Source: Lysinibacillus mangiferihumi
GTDB taxonomy: Bacteria; Bacillota; Bacilli; Bacillales_A; Planococcaceae
DNA: 64,000 nt
NCBI RefSeq assembly: GCF_003049665.1
Contig: NZ_PYWM01000005.1
Span: forward strand, 124,001 to 188,000
Reading direction: 5' to 3'
This document shows, piece after piece, positions 46,858-55,186 of the stretch. Within the stretch, counting starts at the first letter, position 1, and every line of letters starts with the position of its first letter. The notes under the pieces were generated by a model that was not told where the DNA came from, did no database searches, and saw nothing but the letters and a program-made list of their open reading frames with translations. Both the position numbers and the translations under genes were made by a program.

Positions 46858-46951
46858 ATAAAAACCTCCATTTGAATGTAGTTTGAATCAATAACATATT
46901 TCTTTATAATTTTTTTGAACAATCTTATAAAGCAACTTAAGAACTTCTCCG

Positions 46952-47362
46952 TTAGAGTTTCTCAATTTTTATTGTTATATTTTCTTCGCTAATTGTGATG
47001 TTTTCTGTTTCAGATACTTTCTTTATAGAATCTTTAATTATTTGTTTAATCATCGCATCATCAACTTTTGTATCCTTGGGAAAGCTTATTGATATATCAA
47101 TAATTCCTTTAACGGGACTACCACTTACCATTATTCCTTCTATTGACTCACTATCCAATTCCGTTTGTTCTGTAATAGATGCCATTATTTCTTTTTTAAA
47201 TTCTGAAATCAAATTTAATTCTTTTGATTCTGATTCTGATTCTGACATTACATTTGCATCATTTTCCTTGTTTTCCGTAATATCTATAATTTCCTCTTTA
47301 TTGCAGCCAACTAAAAAAATTGAACTAAAAACAATTCCTGAAAGCATAGCTCTTTTTAACAC
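46952..47362 (-). CDS. Small lipoprotein of unknown function
   Basis: 136 residues. A lipobox FLVGC (Cys20) predicts a lipid-anchored protein on the outer membrane face. An acidic, serine-rich linker (ESESESKE) precedes a small alpha/beta domain with GIIDISISFPKDTKVD and a final strand ITIKIEKL. GTG 47362 with GGAAGGG upstream. It follows divergently from the SH3-domain gene and could be its neighbour in function, though nothing proves this. Confidence 0.7.
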   Translation of the reverse strand: MLKRAMLSGIVFSSIFLVGCNKEEIIDITENKENDANVMSESESESKELNLISEFKKEIMASITEQTELDSESIEGIMVSGSPVKGIIDISISFPKDTKVDDAMIKQIIKDSIKKVSETENITISEENITIKIEKL

Positions 47363-47381
47363 TTATACCCTTCCTTTCTAA

Positions 47382-47728
47382 ATAAATTACATATTTTGAA
47401 AAATTATCAATACATAAGTTTAACGATATATATTGGCGAAAGTTTCAAGTTATAACATAATATTGTGCATGTTGCTTACCTTATTGAATTGATAAAAGTG
47501 AGTGAATATATACACATAGAAAGACTAAGGTATTTTCTAGAATGCCTTGATGTTCATTTACAAAGTATATCGAGGTTGTGCACAGTCGAATCGAAGCAAT
47601 GAAAGCGGATTGCATACTTGTTTATTCATTTATGTTCAGCTTTAAAAATAGGTAAAATTTATTATGGAAATATATACTGTGAATAGTAAAAATGGTAGAA
47701 TAGTGAAGATTAAAAGGAGGTCATTTGA
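47382..47728. other. Divergent upstream region
   Basis: About 350 AT-rich bases between the lipoprotein (minus) and the SH3 protein (plus). They must hold promoters for both. I see no strong consensus pair; AAAAGGAGG at 47711-47719 is the ribosome binding site of the plus-strand gene. Confidence 0.4.
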
Positions 47729-48814
47729 TTGGATATACTTAAGAAATGGTTTGTTGCAGCCTTTGTACTCATCATGTTATTTACTTTTCAGCACCAAGTA
47801 GCCGAAGCAGCAGACTACCGAACAGTGAAAGTTGTGAGTGGCTCCAGCTTAATTGTCAGAGAGTCGCCGAGTGATACAGCCAATTCGGTTGGTAATCTAG
47901 ATAAGAACCAATTTGTAATAGAGTTTTCTACTTCTAATGGTTGGTCTCACATTCAAGCTGGTGATGTTAAGGGCTACGTTAATACTTCATTTTTAAGCGT
48001 TCCACCTTCAACAATAAAAATTGCAAATTCTAAAAGTGGTCTTGTTGTAAAATCTACGCCGTCACTATCGGCAGCCACATTAGCGACATTGAAGTACAAT
48101 ATGGTCGTTGAAGATTATGGTTCGGTAGGGAATGGATGGTCCTATGTGCAATATGGTAATGTGATAGGCTATGTTAAATCAGATTTTATGGGAAAGACTA
48201 AAACATCGACTAAGTATGTAAATACAAGTAGTGGGGTTGTTGTTCGCAATATTGCCAGTCAATCTGGAGCTTCAGTAGGTTCATTAAGCAATGGTACACA
48301 AGTAACATTACATTCTACATTAGTAGGGTGGTCTTATATAACGGCTGGTAATGTTAAAGGGTATGTAGTCGATTCATTTTTATCGACAAAAAAACCTGTT
48401 GTACCTTTCAATAATATTAACTTTAAATTGTCTATTCGTGATGTAGAGAGAAATGAAAAATCAACGTTTATTCAAAAAATTCAAGACGATAGAGAAACTT
48501 ATTTAATTTATGAGACGAAAAAATATGGCTATTTTGCAGAGTTAACATACATTTTTATAGGTGGGCAATTAGAGTATATTACGTATGATTTCCTTCCTGA
48601 ACATAATAGTTATCACACATGGGATGAAATGTCTGCTTTACATGACATACTGCATAGACAAGGAATAGCGGAATTTGGTAATGATTATCAATTTACTTAT
48701 GATAAGTATAGTAGCTTATTTACAGGTTGGGAAAAAGGAGATTATTCAATTTTAATTTCAGTGAATGATGACAATCTTTATACAACAGCAAAATTAATAT
48801 ATTATCGTAAATAA
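47729..48814 (+). CDS. Secreted protein with three bacterial SH3 domains
   Basis: 361 residues. Signal peptide (about 1-27, cleavage near VAEA-AD). Three SH3b domains follow (about 30-92, 95-155, 160-222), each with the pattern V(R/K)(x)xPS... GWS(Y/H)(I/V)(Q/T)... GYV. The C-terminal 135 residues form a domain I do not recognise. SH3b domains bind cell wall, so the protein is probably wall-associated. It starts with TTG 8 nt after AGGAGG. Confidence 0.88.
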   Translation: MDILKKWFVAAFVLIMLFTFQHQVAEAADYRTVKVVSGSSLIVRESPSDTANSVGNLDKNQFVIEFSTSNGWSHIQAGDVKGYVNTSFLSVPPSTIKIANSKSGLVVKSTPSLSAATLATLKYNMVVEDYGSVGNGWSYVQYGNVIGYVKSDFMGKTKTSTKYVNTSSGVVVRNIASQSGASVGSLSNGTQVTLHSTLVGWSYITAGNVKGYVVDSFLSTKKPVVPFNNINFKLSIRDVERNEKSTFIQKIQDDRETYLIYETKKYGYFAELTYIFIGGQLEYITYDFLPEHNSYHTWDEMSALHDILHRQGIAEFGNDYQFTYDKYSSLFTGWEKGDYSILISVNDDNLYTTAKLIYYRK

Positions 48815-48841
48815 AATTCATATAGTTAGAACTATAGATAT

Positions 48842-48896
48842 AAAGCCTTTTAAGTTGGTGCTTGCAACAGCATAATTAATTTAAAAGGCTTTTTTG
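48842..48896 (+). terminator. Terminator after the SH3 protein
   Basis: AAAGCCTTTTAA (48842-48853) pairs with TTAAAAGGCTTT (48881-48892), then T-run. Confidence 0.8.
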
Positions 48897-49107
48897 TATG
48901 GTTTTAAAGAAGGTGAAAATTGCAATGGAGAATGAATATTCAGTGTTAGTGATCGGGTGGTTTTTATAAAAAAACCTCACTGTTGTAATGTAAACCTCCA
49001 GTAGCGATTGAGAAAGCAGAATAAAAAGACTTGTGCTGAATAGTCGTTCAAACGCACAAGCCTTCACAAAAGTATTTCTTTGAAAAATATATAATCCTAT
49101 TAAGATG

Positions 49108-49671
49108 TTAAGGATACCATGAAAGTTTAGCATCACTATCTAATGGTTTATTTTTTATTTCCTCACTCAAAGTATTGAACCATTGACTTGAAATTTCTTC
49201 TGCTTTGAGATTGATATCGTCATTATCTTCCCAGATAATATGAGAAAACCAAGCTCCTGTTGCCCATTCAAATTGCAGTTCAGCAAATGAAATTTTAGGA
49301 TGGTTCACTTGAATAAATTTATCATTTACTGCTTTAGATACGTTAGAAGCTTGAGGTAGTAACTCATTTTGAATTTTATCTATAATAGTAGGATTTTCAA
49401 GCTCATGCCACTTCAATAGATGCCCATCAATTTGGTAAAAAATATGGAAAGATGGATGTTGACCCATATCTATTAAAATAAAGGCACGTTCTACTGTGTT
49501 GTCAGTTGCCTTCACTGTGTTTACGATAATATTTTGTGCAATTTCCTTCCAAAAGTCATTTGCCTCATCTAATGGTGACGCTAGAGTAAACGCAGACTCA
49601 AGTTCAGAAATATCAGCTTCTGCTTTATTCACCTCTTCAACTTTTTTAAAAAACCTATTAAAGAACCCCAT
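49108..49671 (-). CDS. Hypothetical cytoplasmic protein
   Basis: 187 residues, soluble. It opens MGFFNRFFKK followed by a charged segment. Later parts include AFILIDMGQHPSFHIFYQIDGHLLKWHEL and WATGAWFSHIIWEDND, which suggest an alpha/beta fold. This general look, with an acidic pattern, resembles immunity-type or DUF600-type proteins, but I cannot assign a family. The start is ATG 49671. No toxin gene is adjacent. Confidence 0.65.
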   Translation of the reverse strand: MGFFNRFFKKVEEVNKAEADISELESAFTLASPLDEANDFWKEIAQNIIVNTVKATDNTVERAFILIDMGQHPSFHIFYQIDGHLLKWHELENPTIIDKIQNELLPQASNVSKAVNDKFIQVNHPKISFAELQFEWATGAWFSHIIWEDNDDINLKAEEISSQWFNTLSEEIKNKPLDSDAKLSWYP

Positions 49672-49876
49672 TAATTGCCTACTCCCCGATTTTATTTATG
49701 ATATATAATTTTAGTATTGTTGCCTATTTGTTAACTAAAACATATCTATTACAAATAATAACATATAAAAGTAATAATAAATAGTTATGTAAATATTTAG
49801 GTGTATAGGGTGAGCGTGGTGTTGTAGATAAGCTTACTTTGATTTTGGTGAAAGGGGATATTCGTACAATAAGAAA

Positions 49877-49923
49877 GAAGCTGCGATATATCTTCTTAAA
49901 TAGAGATATTTGCGGCTTCTTTA
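49877..49923. terminator. Bidirectional terminator before carD
   Basis: AGAAGCTGCGATATATCT pairs imperfectly with AGATATTTGCGGCTTCT (49877-49921), followed by TTTAT. It ends the CarD gene (minus strand). Confidence 0.7.
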
Positions 49924-49941
49924 TGTACCGGTAAAAGCTGG

Positions 49942-50433
49942 TTAGCTAAGTTTCGCTAATACATAGTCATAAATTTCTTCTGAAGGTTTATCGAGTGCAA
50001 TGGAGAATTCCGAAAATATAATTTCTTGTAAAGAGTGCAATAATTTTTCTTCTTGATTTGGGAATTTTTTTTCATTCGCTTCATATTCAAACTTTTTGCG
50101 TAACAGTGTATTTAAGAGGTTAGCTTGCTTTTGTCGATCACCGGTTTTAATAATTTCTACGTGAAATCTCATACGATGTGTGTTTTGTTCAATCCATTCC
50201 ACACCAGGAGATGTGAAGGATTGTAAAATTTGAATGGCTTCTTCTTTTTTAATAACATCTCTAAGCTGTTTTTTTGCATTATCAATAGGAGTACGTATCG
50301 TTAATTTTGAATCGTTTAGTGGTTGTAAAACGTAGTAAGTTTTAGTAATGTCGCTAAAGGTTTGTTCACAAATATCTTCAACTGAACAAAGTCCATGTGA
50401 TGAATAAATGACTACATCGCCAACATTATACAT
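49942..50433 (-). CDS. CarD/CdnL-type transcription factor
   Basis: 163 residues. The N-terminal RNA-polymerase-interacting domain is clear: YNVGDVVIYSSHGLCSVEDI, then YYVLQPLNDSKLTIRTPID. The C-terminal half is helical and would contact DNA near the minus-10. B. subtilis has a relative, YdeB. ATG 50433 lies 6 nt after GGAGGG, which is better than ATG 50451. It is divergent from a MarR gene, with two palindromic operators between them. Confidence 0.87.
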   Translation of the reverse strand: MYNVGDVVIYSSHGLCSVEDICEQTFSDITKTYYVLQPLNDSKLTIRTPIDNAKKQLRDVIKKEEAIQILQSFTSPGVEWIEQNTHRMRFHVEIIKTGDRQKQANLLNTLLRKKFEYEANEKKFPNQEEKLLHSLQEIIFSEFSIALDKPSEEIYDYVLAKLS

Positions 50434-50459
50434 GTATATTCCCTCCATCAAACATTATT

Positions 50460-50474
50460 GTCAACTAAGTTGAC
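50460..50474. promoter_or_regulatory. MarR-type operator 1
   Basis: GTCAACTAAGTTGAC, a perfect 15-base palindrome around a central base, close to the carD start. It is nearly identical to operator 2. Confidence 0.8.
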
Positions 50475-50505
50475 TAAATTAATTGTAAACAATAAAAGAA
50501 CTTTT

Positions 50506-50544
50506 GTCAACTTAGTTGACGATGACTTCGTTTTTTTGTATAGT
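50506..50544 (+). promoter_or_regulatory. marR promoter with operator 2
   Basis: Operator GTCAACTTAGTTGAC at 50506-50520 overlaps the minus-35 TTGACG (50516-50521). A 17-bp spacer leads to minus-10 TATAGT (50539-50544). This arrangement predicts autorepression by the MarR protein. Confidence 0.8.
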
Positions 50545-50576
50545 AATTACGAAATTAGGGAATGAAGGTGAACGAG

Positions 50577-51026
50577 TTGAAGGACGAATTGCAAAATCGA
50601 GATGTCATTGATTTGTTGAGCGAACGTCATGAAATACTTCGACGACTTGCTGAAGAGAAATGGAATAAACATAATACAGTCCATATATCCAACTCAGAAT
50701 GGCATATTTTAAGCAAAATTTATAAAAACCAACCGACTATTTCAGAAGTAACAAAAGTTGTGGATTTTTCTCGCCAAGCTACTCATAAATTTATTAAAAG
50801 TTTAGCAGCTAAAGGTTTGGTGGAAGTGAGCAACGCTGAGAATAGTAAAAAGCACAAAGTAATTCGGATGACGAGCTTCGGTGAAATGTGCTATGAGCAA
50901 AATGAACGCAATAAAGCAGAAATTGAACAGCAATTGGTTCGTACTATCGGTGAAGAGCAAGTAGCAAAATTAAAAAACATCTTACAACTCAATTGGATAG
51001 AGTGCCAGTCACCGAAACAATTCTGA
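50577..51026 (+). CDS. MarR family transcription regulator
   Basis: About 149 residues. Winged helix-turn-helix: SNSEWHILSKIYKNQPTISEVTKVVDFSRQATHKFIKSLAAKGLVEV, then a wing. Helices at both ends form the dimer. The start is probably TTG 50577, spaced 6 nt from AAGGTGA; ATG 50562 is an alternative. It probably binds the two GTCAACT-AGTTGAC palindromes upstream, controlling itself and the divergent carD-type gene. The ligand is unknown. Confidence 0.88.
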   Translation: MKDELQNRDVIDLLSERHEILRRLAEEKWNKHNTVHISNSEWHILSKIYKNQPTISEVTKVVDFSRQATHKFIKSLAAKGLVEVSNAENSKKHKVIRMTSFGEMCYEQNERNKAEIEQQLVRTIGEEQVAKLKNILQLNWIECQSPKQF

Positions 51027-51160
51027 ATATTTCTTTTGCGCAGGATGCGTGTGCTTGAGTTTAAAGCTTCTGTCTGCAAAGATATCGTCTTTTTTCTATA
51101 ATTAAAACTTCTAACTATAGCAAGCTTGACGCTATAATATGGACATAGAGGTGAATGGAT

Positions 51161-51658
51161 ATGAAAAAGGATCGAGGCAAAGTTTGGTTAGGAGTCGCTG
51201 GTTGCACTGTCAATGAACTTGGACAATGGCTTGTTGTCAAAAAGGCTTATAGCGGTTTAAAGGGGCGCTGGTCATTGCCAGCAGGTTTTGTAAATGCAGG
51301 TGAAACAGTGGATGAGGCGATTGTTCGGGAATTAAAAGAAGAAACAGGTTTAGATTGTTATGTTTCGGGCTTAATAGGCTTCCGTACAGGTGTGATTCAC
51401 GGTGAAGTTAGTGATAATATGGCTATTTTTTATTGTAAGATGAAAGACGAGCGACAACAGCTGTGTATTCAAGAAAATGAATTGTTAGAGGCAAAATGGT
51501 TATATCCATGGGAATTGGCACAGGATGAAATGACATCGGTCATGTTAAAAGAAATGGTTTCTAATCAGTTTGAACAGCATCAATTAGATGCCATTGAAGG
51601 TATCAATCCAGGAGAGGTATTCGGTTACACCTCTTACCGTTTGTTTTTTAAAAAATAA
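51161..51658 (+). CDS. Nudix hydrolase
   Basis: 165 residues. The Nudix box G-x5-E-x7-REUxEExGU is complete in [17 protein letters not shown] followed by KEETGLD. Nudix enzymes split nucleoside diphosphates linked to another group; the substrate is not predictable. ATG 51161 lies 7 nt after AGAGGTG; the ATG at 51155 is too close. A minus-10 TATAAT at 51133-51138 suggests its own promoter. Confidence 0.9.
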   Translation: MKKDRGKVWLGVAGCTVNELGQWLVVKKAYSGLKGRWSLPAGFVNAGETVDEAIVRELKEETGLDCYVSGLIGFRTGVIHGEVSDNMAIFYCKMKDERQQLCIQENELLEAKWLYPWELAQDEMTSVMLKEMVSNQFEQHQLDAIEGINPGEVFGYTSYRLFFKK

Positions 51659-51797
51659 TGCAAGGAACAGCTAGTATATTGACTGAAAGTTGACGATTTA
51701 CTAAAATATGACGAACATGCGAAATGAAAGATATGTTCATTGAAAGCACTCTCATAATCATGTAAACTAATGAGAGGAAAACGGAGGTTATACATAC

Positions 51798-52127
51798 ATG
51801 GGTGGTTCAGTTTCATTAGTACAGTTAATCATTTCAATTGTGTTATTTTTCGTCATGTTTTTTGGTATCGGATTCTTATTGAATATGTTACTGCGAATGA
51901 CATGGTTAATGGCAATTGTATATCCAATTGTTGTTGTTTTTATTGTCGATGAAGTAAGCTTTTTAGATTATATTTTTAAACCTGGTTCAGCTTTCCCTGC
52001 GCTGTTGGAGAAATTGCAAGCACTTCAAACAGTAGATATTGCTATTTTATCTGGCGGCTTCGCAGGAGCGATTGTAGCAGGAATTGTAATGATTTATTTA
52101 CGTAAAAGTGGATATCGAATGTTTTAA
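51798..52127 (+). CDS. yuiB: YuiB-like membrane protein
   Basis: 109 residues with three membrane segments (about 8-30, 34-55, 82-103). The order yuiB, yuiD, yuiE (pepA) found here matches B. subtilis, and the sequence agrees with the YuiB family, of unknown function. ATG 51798 follows ACGGAGG. A terminator lies after it. Confidence 0.82.
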   Translation: MGGSVSLVQLIISIVLFFVMFFGIGFLLNMLLRMTWLMAIVYPIVVVFIVDEVSFLDYIFKPGSAFPALLEKLQALQTVDIAILSGGFAGAIVAGIVMIYLRKSGYRMF

Positions 52128-52157
52128 TATTTACAAGACACAATGTAATTGTGAAAG

Positions 52158-52193
52158 GAGCTGGTTCGAGGATGTGAACCAACTCTTTTTTTA
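52158..52193. terminator. Terminator between yuiB and yuiD
   Basis: GAGCTGGTTC (52158-52167) pairs with GAACCAACTC (52176-52185), one G-T pair, then TTTTTTTATT. Confidence 0.85.
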
Positions 52194-52673
52194 TTGAATA
52201 AATTGATAGGCTATGATGGCGATAAAAATGCCAGTCAATGCTCCGAAAAATACCTCACTTCGCTTATGCCCAAGCAAGGTTTTTAATTCTTCCATTTTTT
52301 CTTGCCCATCCATTTGTGGCCAATCCTTTATATCACGTAACAATGTTTGAAAATCTTTGCGCAACTGATTTAAGACAACGGCATGTTGCCCTGCCTGGTA
52401 TCGAACACCACTTGCATCATACATGACAATAAAAGAAAACATAGCCGCTATGGCAAAAATGGGAGAATCTAAGCCTGTTTCATAAGCGATGGACGTTGTT
52501 AACCCTGTAACAGAAGCGGAGTGTGAGCTAGGCATTCCTCCAGTGGATGTGAACAGTCCCCACTTTAATTGTTTGGTCATTAAAAAATGAATAGGGATTT
52601 TTACAAACTGTGCAAAAAGAACGGAAAAGAGGGCGACGAGTAGAGGAGTATTTTGAAGTATCGACATATTCAT
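52191..52673 (-). CDS. yuiD: YuiD-like DUF212 (PAP2-related) membrane protein
   Basis: 160 residues with four membrane segments. GGMPSSHSASVTGLTTSIAYETG is the conserved phosphatase-like motif (SGxxSxH equivalent) and MYDASGVRYQAGQHA the second signature. The family is related to PAP2 lipid phosphatases but its substrate is unknown. The start at 52673 (ATG, 7 nt after GAAGG) is preferred to GTG 52685. Divergent from pepA, with about 125 bp between. Confidence 0.9.
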   Translation of the reverse strand: MNMSILQNTPLLVALFSVLFAQFVKIPIHFLMTKQLKWGLFTSTGGMPSSHSASVTGLTTSIAYETGLDSPIFAIAAMFSFIVMYDASGVRYQAGQHAVVLNQLRKDFQTLLRDIKDWPQMDGQEKMEELKTLLGHKRSEVFFGALTGIFIAIIAYQFIQ

Positions 52674-52797
52674 CACAACCTTCACTTGTAATTGCCTTTA
52701 TTATAACATTCATTATTTTCTAAAAGAAGAAATAGCTAAATATTACGTGCATTTCTGAAAGTTAGGTATAATAGAAATATTGAATGGAGGAATATTT

Positions 52798-54306
52798 ATG
52801 CATATTGTTAAAGAAGCAAAAACATTTGAAACGATTTCTACAGAAGTATTAGTGGTGGGGGTCACAAAACATCGTGAACAAATGCAAGATTGGGCAAGTT
52901 TTTCGACTTTTTACGGAGAATCTCTGAATGGTTGGCTTAGTGCAGGTGATGTTTCGACTGAACTAAAAGCCATTACGAAATTGCCATTTATGAAGGAGCA
53001 TGCCCATCTAAAACGAATTTTGTTTGTTGGCTTAGATGAACGTAAAAACTTAACGGAAGGCGATTTACGTGCAGCCTTTGGTTTAGTCGGCAAAGAGCTA
53101 AATGCTTTAAAAGTGAAAGAGTATTCGATTTGGCTTGAATCATTTACAACAGAAACAATAACGGTAGATGATGTTGCATTTTTAGCAGGTGAGGGCACAA
53201 CGCTAGGTTATTATACGATTCCGCATTATAAAACAACTTCAAATGAAGTAGATAAGCGCATGGAAGCTGTACATTTCGTGACTACTGCTGAAGATTTAGA
53301 TAATGTTGTAGCTAGCTTTGAGGTCGGAATTATTTATGCAGATGCCGTAAACGAAGCACGTAGCTTAATTAATCTTCCACCAAATTTATTAACAGCGACA
53401 GATTTAGCAAATTATGCACAGTCCCTTGCGATTGACTATGATTTTGAAGTGGAAATTTTAGATAAAGCACAACTAGAGGAACTGGGAATGGGTGGCATTT
53501 TAAGTGTAAATCAAGGCTCATATGAGGAACCTCGCCTTATCACTTTAAAGTATAAAGCGACTGAAGATTTCAGTGATCCGATTGGGCTTGTTGGTAAAGG
53601 TGTAACGTATGATACAGGGGGCTATTCTCTAAAACCTAAAGATTCGATGGTTGGAATGAAGGGCGATATGGGTGGTGCAGCAGCTGTGCTTGGCGCTATG
53701 AAAATTATTGGTGAATTACGCCCTAATAAAAACGTTGTAGCCGTTATTGGTTCTACGGACAATATGGTTTCGGATACAGCCTTTAAACCTGATGATGTGA
53801 TTACAACGTATAGCGGTAAAACGGTTGAAATTTTAAATACTGATGCTGAAGGTCGTTTAGTACTTGCAGATGCTACTACATATGCTAAACAACAAGGTGC
53901 AACTGCGCTAATCGACGTTGCCACTTTAACTGGTGGTGTTATTACAGCTCTTGGTTTAGATAAAACGGGTGCGCTTTCTAATAACGATGCATTCTATGCG
54001 AGTTTTATGGAGGCAGCACAAGAGACAGATGAGTTTGTATGGCGTATGCCGTTAACAGAAAGTGATAAAAAGCGAATTCGGAAATCAGATATTGCCGATT
54101 TAAACAACTCTCCTGGTCGCGATGGCCATATGATTTTCGGAGGTGGCTTCGTAGGTGAGTTTGTTGGGGATTTACCGTGGATTCATTTAGATATTGCAGG
54201 TACATCGGATGCAGTCTCTGCACATGATTTAGGACCAAAAGGCGGTACAGGTGTCATGGTGCGAACATTAGCAAACTTTGTGCAACGTTTAGGTGAAGAG
54301 AAATAG
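52798..54306 (+). CDS. pepA: Leucyl aminopeptidase (M17), YuiE
   Basis: 502 residues. The C-terminal catalytic domain holds the metal-binding residues: VGKGVTYDTGGYSLKP and the signature NTDAEGRL, with K in the first motif. The N-terminal domain is the less conserved macro-like part. Such enzymes remove N-terminal residues from peptides in the cytoplasm and form hexamers. ATG 52798 follows TGGAGG. There is a hairpin just after it which belongs to the next gene. Confidence 0.94.
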   Translation: MHIVKEAKTFETISTEVLVVGVTKHREQMQDWASFSTFYGESLNGWLSAGDVSTELKAITKLPFMKEHAHLKRILFVGLDERKNLTEGDLRAAFGLVGKELNALKVKEYSIWLESFTTETITVDDVAFLAGEGTTLGYYTIPHYKTTSNEVDKRMEAVHFVTTAEDLDNVVASFEVGIIYADAVNEARSLINLPPNLLTATDLANYAQSLAIDYDFEVEILDKAQLEELGMGGILSVNQGSYEEPRLITLKYKATEDFSDPIGLVGKGVTYDTGGYSLKPKDSMVGMKGDMGGAAAVLGAMKIIGELRPNKNVVAVIGSTDNMVSDTAFKPDDVITTYSGKTVEILNTDAEGRLVLADATTYAKQQGATALIDVATLTGGVITALGLDKTGALSNNDAFYASFMEAAQETDEFVWRMPLTESDKKRIRKSDIADLNNSPGRDGHMIFGGGFVGEFVGDLPWIHLDIAGTSDAVSAHDLGPKGGTGVMVRTLANFVQRLGEEK

Positions 54307-54332
54307 AGTAGGCAAAGGACTTGCGGTATATG

Positions 54333-54368
54333 TACCTCCCTTCATACGATAGAGAAAAAGGGAGGTAG
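54333..54368 (+). promoter_or_regulatory. Hairpin masking the ribosome binding site of the 54372 gene
   Basis: TACCTCCCTT (54333-54342) pairs perfectly with AAGGGAGGTA (54359-54368), which contains the ribosome binding site. No T-run follows, so it is not a normal terminator. Confidence 0.7.
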
Positions 54369-54371
54369 CAT

Positions 54372-54581
54372 ATGCGGAATTTCGGAGGATATCCAGGAGG
54401 CTTCGGTGGCTTCTTTTGGCCAATTGGTGCACCATTTTTTGGAGGATTTTTAGGCGGTCTACTTGGGTCACAATTTAATCAATATCCAAACTATCCTAAT
54501 TATCCAAACTATCGTCCATACCCACCAGGTCCATTTTACCCGCCAGGTAGACCATACCCGAGGTATCGTAGACCTTATTAA
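54372..54581 (+). CDS. Gly/Pro/Tyr-rich small protein, possible spore coat protein
   Basis: 69 residues. The first half is Gly/Phe-rich (GGYPGGFGGFFWP, FFGGFLGGLLGS); the second half is Pro/Tyr/Asn repeats (YPNYPNYPNY, PYPPGPFYPPGRPYP). Composition is like small spore coat or crust proteins of bacilli, which also favour Tyr and Pro, but this is inference from composition only. GGGAGG lies 5 nt before the ATG and is sequestered in a hairpin. Confidence 0.65.
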   Translation: MRNFGGYPGGFGGFFWPIGAPFFGGFLGGLLGSQFNQYPNYPNYPNYRPYPPGPFYPPGRPYPRYRRPY

Positions 54582-54634
54582 TGTGAATTAAACGAGTGCC
54601 AGAAGTTTAACTATGGGCTCATTAAAAAGTAAAA

Positions 54635-54965
54635 AAGGTGAGGCTGGGACAAAGGAGAAAAGGTGTTAGATTGATGGCAGTCAATCTAACATCTTTTTTG
54701 CTGCGCTGTTGTTGTCCGCTTCGGCGCGGTGCTTTTCACTCAGCACAGTAAGCCGTAACCCTCGCTAACGCGAGGAATGCCAGCGTCTTACGTTGTGTGC
54801 GTTCTGAGCAGGAGTCACCCCTTCGCTACCAACAACTAGTGAACCCTTCTAAATTTTTATTTATTGCAAAAGCAAGAATAGCTAAGTTCTCCATATAGCA
54901 AAAATTTATGAACACCTTTCCTCTATTCCTCAATTTTTTTAGTTATGTCCCATCTTTTTTTTTGC
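54635..54965 (-). repeat. Dispersed repeat, copy B
   Basis: About 330 bp, the reverse complement of copy A (17950-18272), with ends containing GCTGGGACAAA and TTATGTCCCA. The conserved terminator stem is 54658-54674 with 54681-54697, loop TGGCAG. It contains the same GC-rich middle part (CTCAGCACAGTAAGCCGTAA) and AT-rich arm. No reading frame. Confidence 0.8.
54657..54700. terminator. Terminator stem in repeat copy B
   Basis: GGTGTTAGATTGA pairs with TCAATCTAACATC (one G-T pair), 6-nt loop, then T-run. It would stop transcription from the pepA side. Confidence 0.8.
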
Positions 54966-55026
54966 GTCTTGTAAATTTTAAATGATTGGTTTCGTCGTTT
55001 AACTTTTAAAATGAATAAAACAACTG

Positions 55027-55076
55027 TTGACAGAATATACTAAATTATTTATTATTCTTATTATATTACTAAGAAT
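55027..55076 (+). promoter_or_regulatory. Promoter and operator of the siroheme/sulfite reductase operon
   Basis: Minus-35 TTGACA (55027-55032), 17-bp spacer, minus-10 TATTAT (55050-55055). A perfect inverted repeat ATTCTTA/TAAGAAT (55054-55060, 55070-55076) overlaps the likely start of transcription. A repressor such as the cysteine regulator CymR could bind here; the repressor identity is a guess. Confidence 0.65.
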
Positions 55077-55102
55077 TAAAAATAAAAGCTGACTAGCAAA
55101 CT

Positions 55103-55168
55103 AGAGGCTCTTATTATCCAAAGGCAGGACTGTGTCTATGGATAGTATGAGTCTCTTTTTTTATCGAA
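55103..55168 (+). terminator. Attenuator-like hairpin before sumT
   Basis: A long imperfect stem pairs 55111-55128 with 55151-55168 approximately (AGAG-CTC ... ATCCA with TGGAT ... GAG-CTCT) and is followed by TTTTTTTAT. It lies between the promoter and the first gene, so it would reduce transcription of the operon unless an alternative fold forms. Boundaries are approximate. Confidence 0.6.
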
Positions 55169-55186
55169 TGAAAGGAGTGTAACGAC

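Noticed and set aside
46553-47381. Plus-strand frames opposite the secreted protein and the lipoprotein
   Set aside because: They lack ribosome binding sites, while the minus-strand genes have signal sequences and good sites.
53622-53924. 100-residue minus-strand frame inside pepA
   Set aside because: A shadow of the conserved aminopeptidase active-site region.
55080-55186. SAM or T-box riboswitch before sumT
   Set aside because: No T-box sequence and no S-box core; the leader between promoter and hairpin is too short for either.
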